Shown here: piece after piece, positions 10,459 to 11,414 of the stretch
Layout of the letters: the number at the start of each line of letters is the position of its first letter
How positions within the stretch are numbered: the first letter of the stretch is position 1
Assembly (NCBI GenBank): GCA_001969505.1
Contig: LSSK01000667.1
Location: forward strand, 1 to 11,414
Length of the DNA stretch: 11,414 bases
Direction: 5' to 3'
From: Zancudomyces culisetae
Taxonomy: Eukaryota; Kickxellomycota; Harpellomycetes; Harpellales; Legeriomycetaceae
Translations under genes and position numbers: made by a program
The notes under the pieces: model-generated
What the model was told of the DNA's origin: nothing
Databases searched by the model: none
The model's input: only the letters and a program-made list of their open reading frames with translations

Positions 10459-11414
10459 ATGAGAGGGTTAAGAAAAATAGCTGCAAATATCCACGTACTT
10501 GCAATGCTCTATTCAGCATCTGCAAAATCTAGTTTTAGCACTAACACTAATCTTTTGGGCGAATGTACCAGTATTTACGGCGAAGATTTATTCTTCCTGG
10601 ACAGAGGATGCTCAGTATGCCATTGTGATGATGAAGGAATATTGTGTAATAGGTATAGACTGTGTAACCCATCAGACATCAACGAAGACTCTCTATTAAG
10701 CTACGATATTGCAAAAAAGTGGGAAGCATATAACAGCTGTGTTGCCAAATATGACTATGATGTATTCAGTGGAGAAGATGGTTCTTCAAGCTGTATTTGC
10801 ACGTTAAACGGCCCTAAGTGTAGCACCAAAGATTTTAGTAACGCTCATGAACTGTTGGATCATGTTACTCACAGGGATTTCAACTCGAAAACAGTGTCTA
10901 GATTCGATAATGTGCACCTAACCGAAAATAATGTAGAAAGGCATCTCATGTGCGTTGATACATTTGGAAGCGGTAGCTTTTACAGAAATGATGGATGTTC
11001 GGTATGTGTATGTACACTACAGGGCAGACTTTGTGACAACAATATATGCAAATCATCTTCTGATACAAAAGCAAAAACTTCTAAGGGAAGATGGCACGTA
11101 AAACGAGCAGGAAAGCAAAGACAGGAAGAAACTGATCCCGGAACTGGCGGAGGAACTGATCCTGGAACTGGCGGTGGAACTGATCCTGGAACTGGCGGTG
11201 GAACTGATCCTGGAACTGGCGGAGGAACTGATCCTGGAACTGGCGGAGGAACTGATCCTGGAACTGGCGGTGGAACTGATCCTGGAACTGGCGGTGGAAC
11301 TGATCCTGGAACTGGCGGAGGAACTGATCCTGGAACTGGCGGTGGAACTGATCCTGGAACTGGCGGTGGAACTGATCCTGGAACTGGCGGAGGAACTGAT
11401 CCTGGAACTGGCGG
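10459..11414 (+). CDS. Secreted cysteine-rich protein: three pacifastin-like modules plus (TDPGTGGG)n tail, 3' truncated by the window
   Basis: The frame is open from an ATG with A at -3 to the window edge (318 codons and 2 bases). Residues 1–22 look like a signal peptide: basic Arg/Lys start, hydrophobic core, and cleavage site ASA|K. Module 1 is C36-x14-C51-x2-C54-x-C56-x3-G-x2-C63-x5-C69. Module 3 is C165-x14-C180-x2-C183-x-C185-x3-G-x2-C192-x4-C197. Both carry the core GCSVCxC. Module 2 (C94, C112, C114, C121) keeps only four of the six cysteines. This spacing resembles pacifastin-type serine-protease inhibitor domains (six Cys, C-x2-C-x-C core); a VWC-like domain is the alternative. Residues Lys215-Arg216 form a dibasic, Kex2-like site between module 3 and the tail. 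From Thr225 the protein is the octapeptide TDPGTGGG repeated at least 11 times. Inference: an extracellular or cell-wall protein, with inhibitor activity uncertain. No intron is needed in the visible part, and the C-terminus is not visible. Confidence 0.85.
   Translation, partial: MRGLRKIAANIHVLAMLYSASAKSSFSTNTNLLGECTSIYGEDLFFLDRGCSVCHCDDEGILCNRYRLCNPSDINEDSLLSYDIAKKWEAYNSCVAKYDYDVFSGEDGSSSCICTLNGPKCSTKDFSNAHELLDHVTHRDFNSKTVSRFDNVHLTENNVERHLMCVDTFGSGSFYRNDGCSVCVCTLQGRLCDNNICKSSSDTKAKTSKGRWHVKRAGKQRQEETDPGTGGGTDPGTGGGTDPGTGGGTDPGTGGGTDPGTGGGTDPGTGGGTDPGTGGGTDPGTGGGTDPGTGGGTDPGTGGGTDPGTGGGTDPGTG
11131..11414 (+). repeat. 24-bp coding minisatellite, 11 full units plus 20 bases, continuing past the window
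   Basis: The unit is ACT GAT CCT GGA ACT GGC GGN GGA, encoding TDPGTGGG. Units 1–11 are identical except for CCC in unit 1 and the third base of the seventh codon, which is A or T. Reading that base along the array gives A T T A A T T A T T A, so three-unit (72-bp) blocks have been copied. The near-identity indicates recent expansion or homogenisation. It is markedly richer in G/C than the flanking DNA. Confidence 0.97.

Noticed and set aside
10499-10699. 66-codon + strand frame inside the secreted-protein gene
   Set aside because: It is an alternative frame of the cysteine-module gene. The ATG at 10459 frame has a signal peptide, ordered cysteines and the continuing repeat, which this frame lacks.
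11131-11414. CRISPR-like or centromeric satellite interpretation of the tandem array
   Set aside because: The units are contiguous with no spacers, keep an exact multiple of three and continue an open signal-peptide protein frame, so this is a coding minisatellite.

Overview
The window reads as nuclear DNA of an AT-rich eukaryote with the standard genetic code. One gene has two short GT–AG introns, the starts have A-rich Kozak-like contexts, and the non-coding DNA is rich in A/T homopolymers. The proteins suggest an opisthokont, most likely an early-diverging fungus; that placement is inference. I saw no tRNA, rRNA, CRISPR array, intact transposon, or bacterial promoter or ribosome binding site.

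Layout. (1) Positions 1–6614, + strand: one uninterrupted frame of at least 2195 codons. It encodes a very large, helical, low-complexity-studded protein whose C-terminus resembles the nucleolar ribosome-biogenesis factor Urb2/Npa2. The frame is open to the left edge, so its true start is unresolved. (2) Positions 6615–6774: a short convergent 3'/3' spacer. (3) Positions 6775–7945, - strand: a complete three-exon NIF3-family gene of 306 aa, reconstructed here from splice sites and family motifs. Its first intron carries a G13/C13 homopolymer. (4) Positions 7946–10458: about 2.5 kb without a recognisable gene, lying between two divergent genes. It holds a nested inverted repeat and a TATA-like palindrome near its right end. 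(5) From 10459 to the right edge, + strand: a 3'-truncated gene for a secreted cysteine-rich protein. It has a signal peptide, three pacifastin-like modules, a dibasic site, and a tail of perfect 8-residue repeats encoded by a 24-bp minisatellite that runs off the window.

How the genes relate. The Urb2-like and NIF3 genes are ordinary housekeeping genes arranged tail to tail. The secreted repeat protein is the unusual part of the window: it combines an inhibitor-like disulfide scaffold with a Gly/Thr/Asp/Pro repeat tail, which suggests a cell-surface, adhesive or extracellular role. Nothing in the sequence links it functionally to its neighbours.
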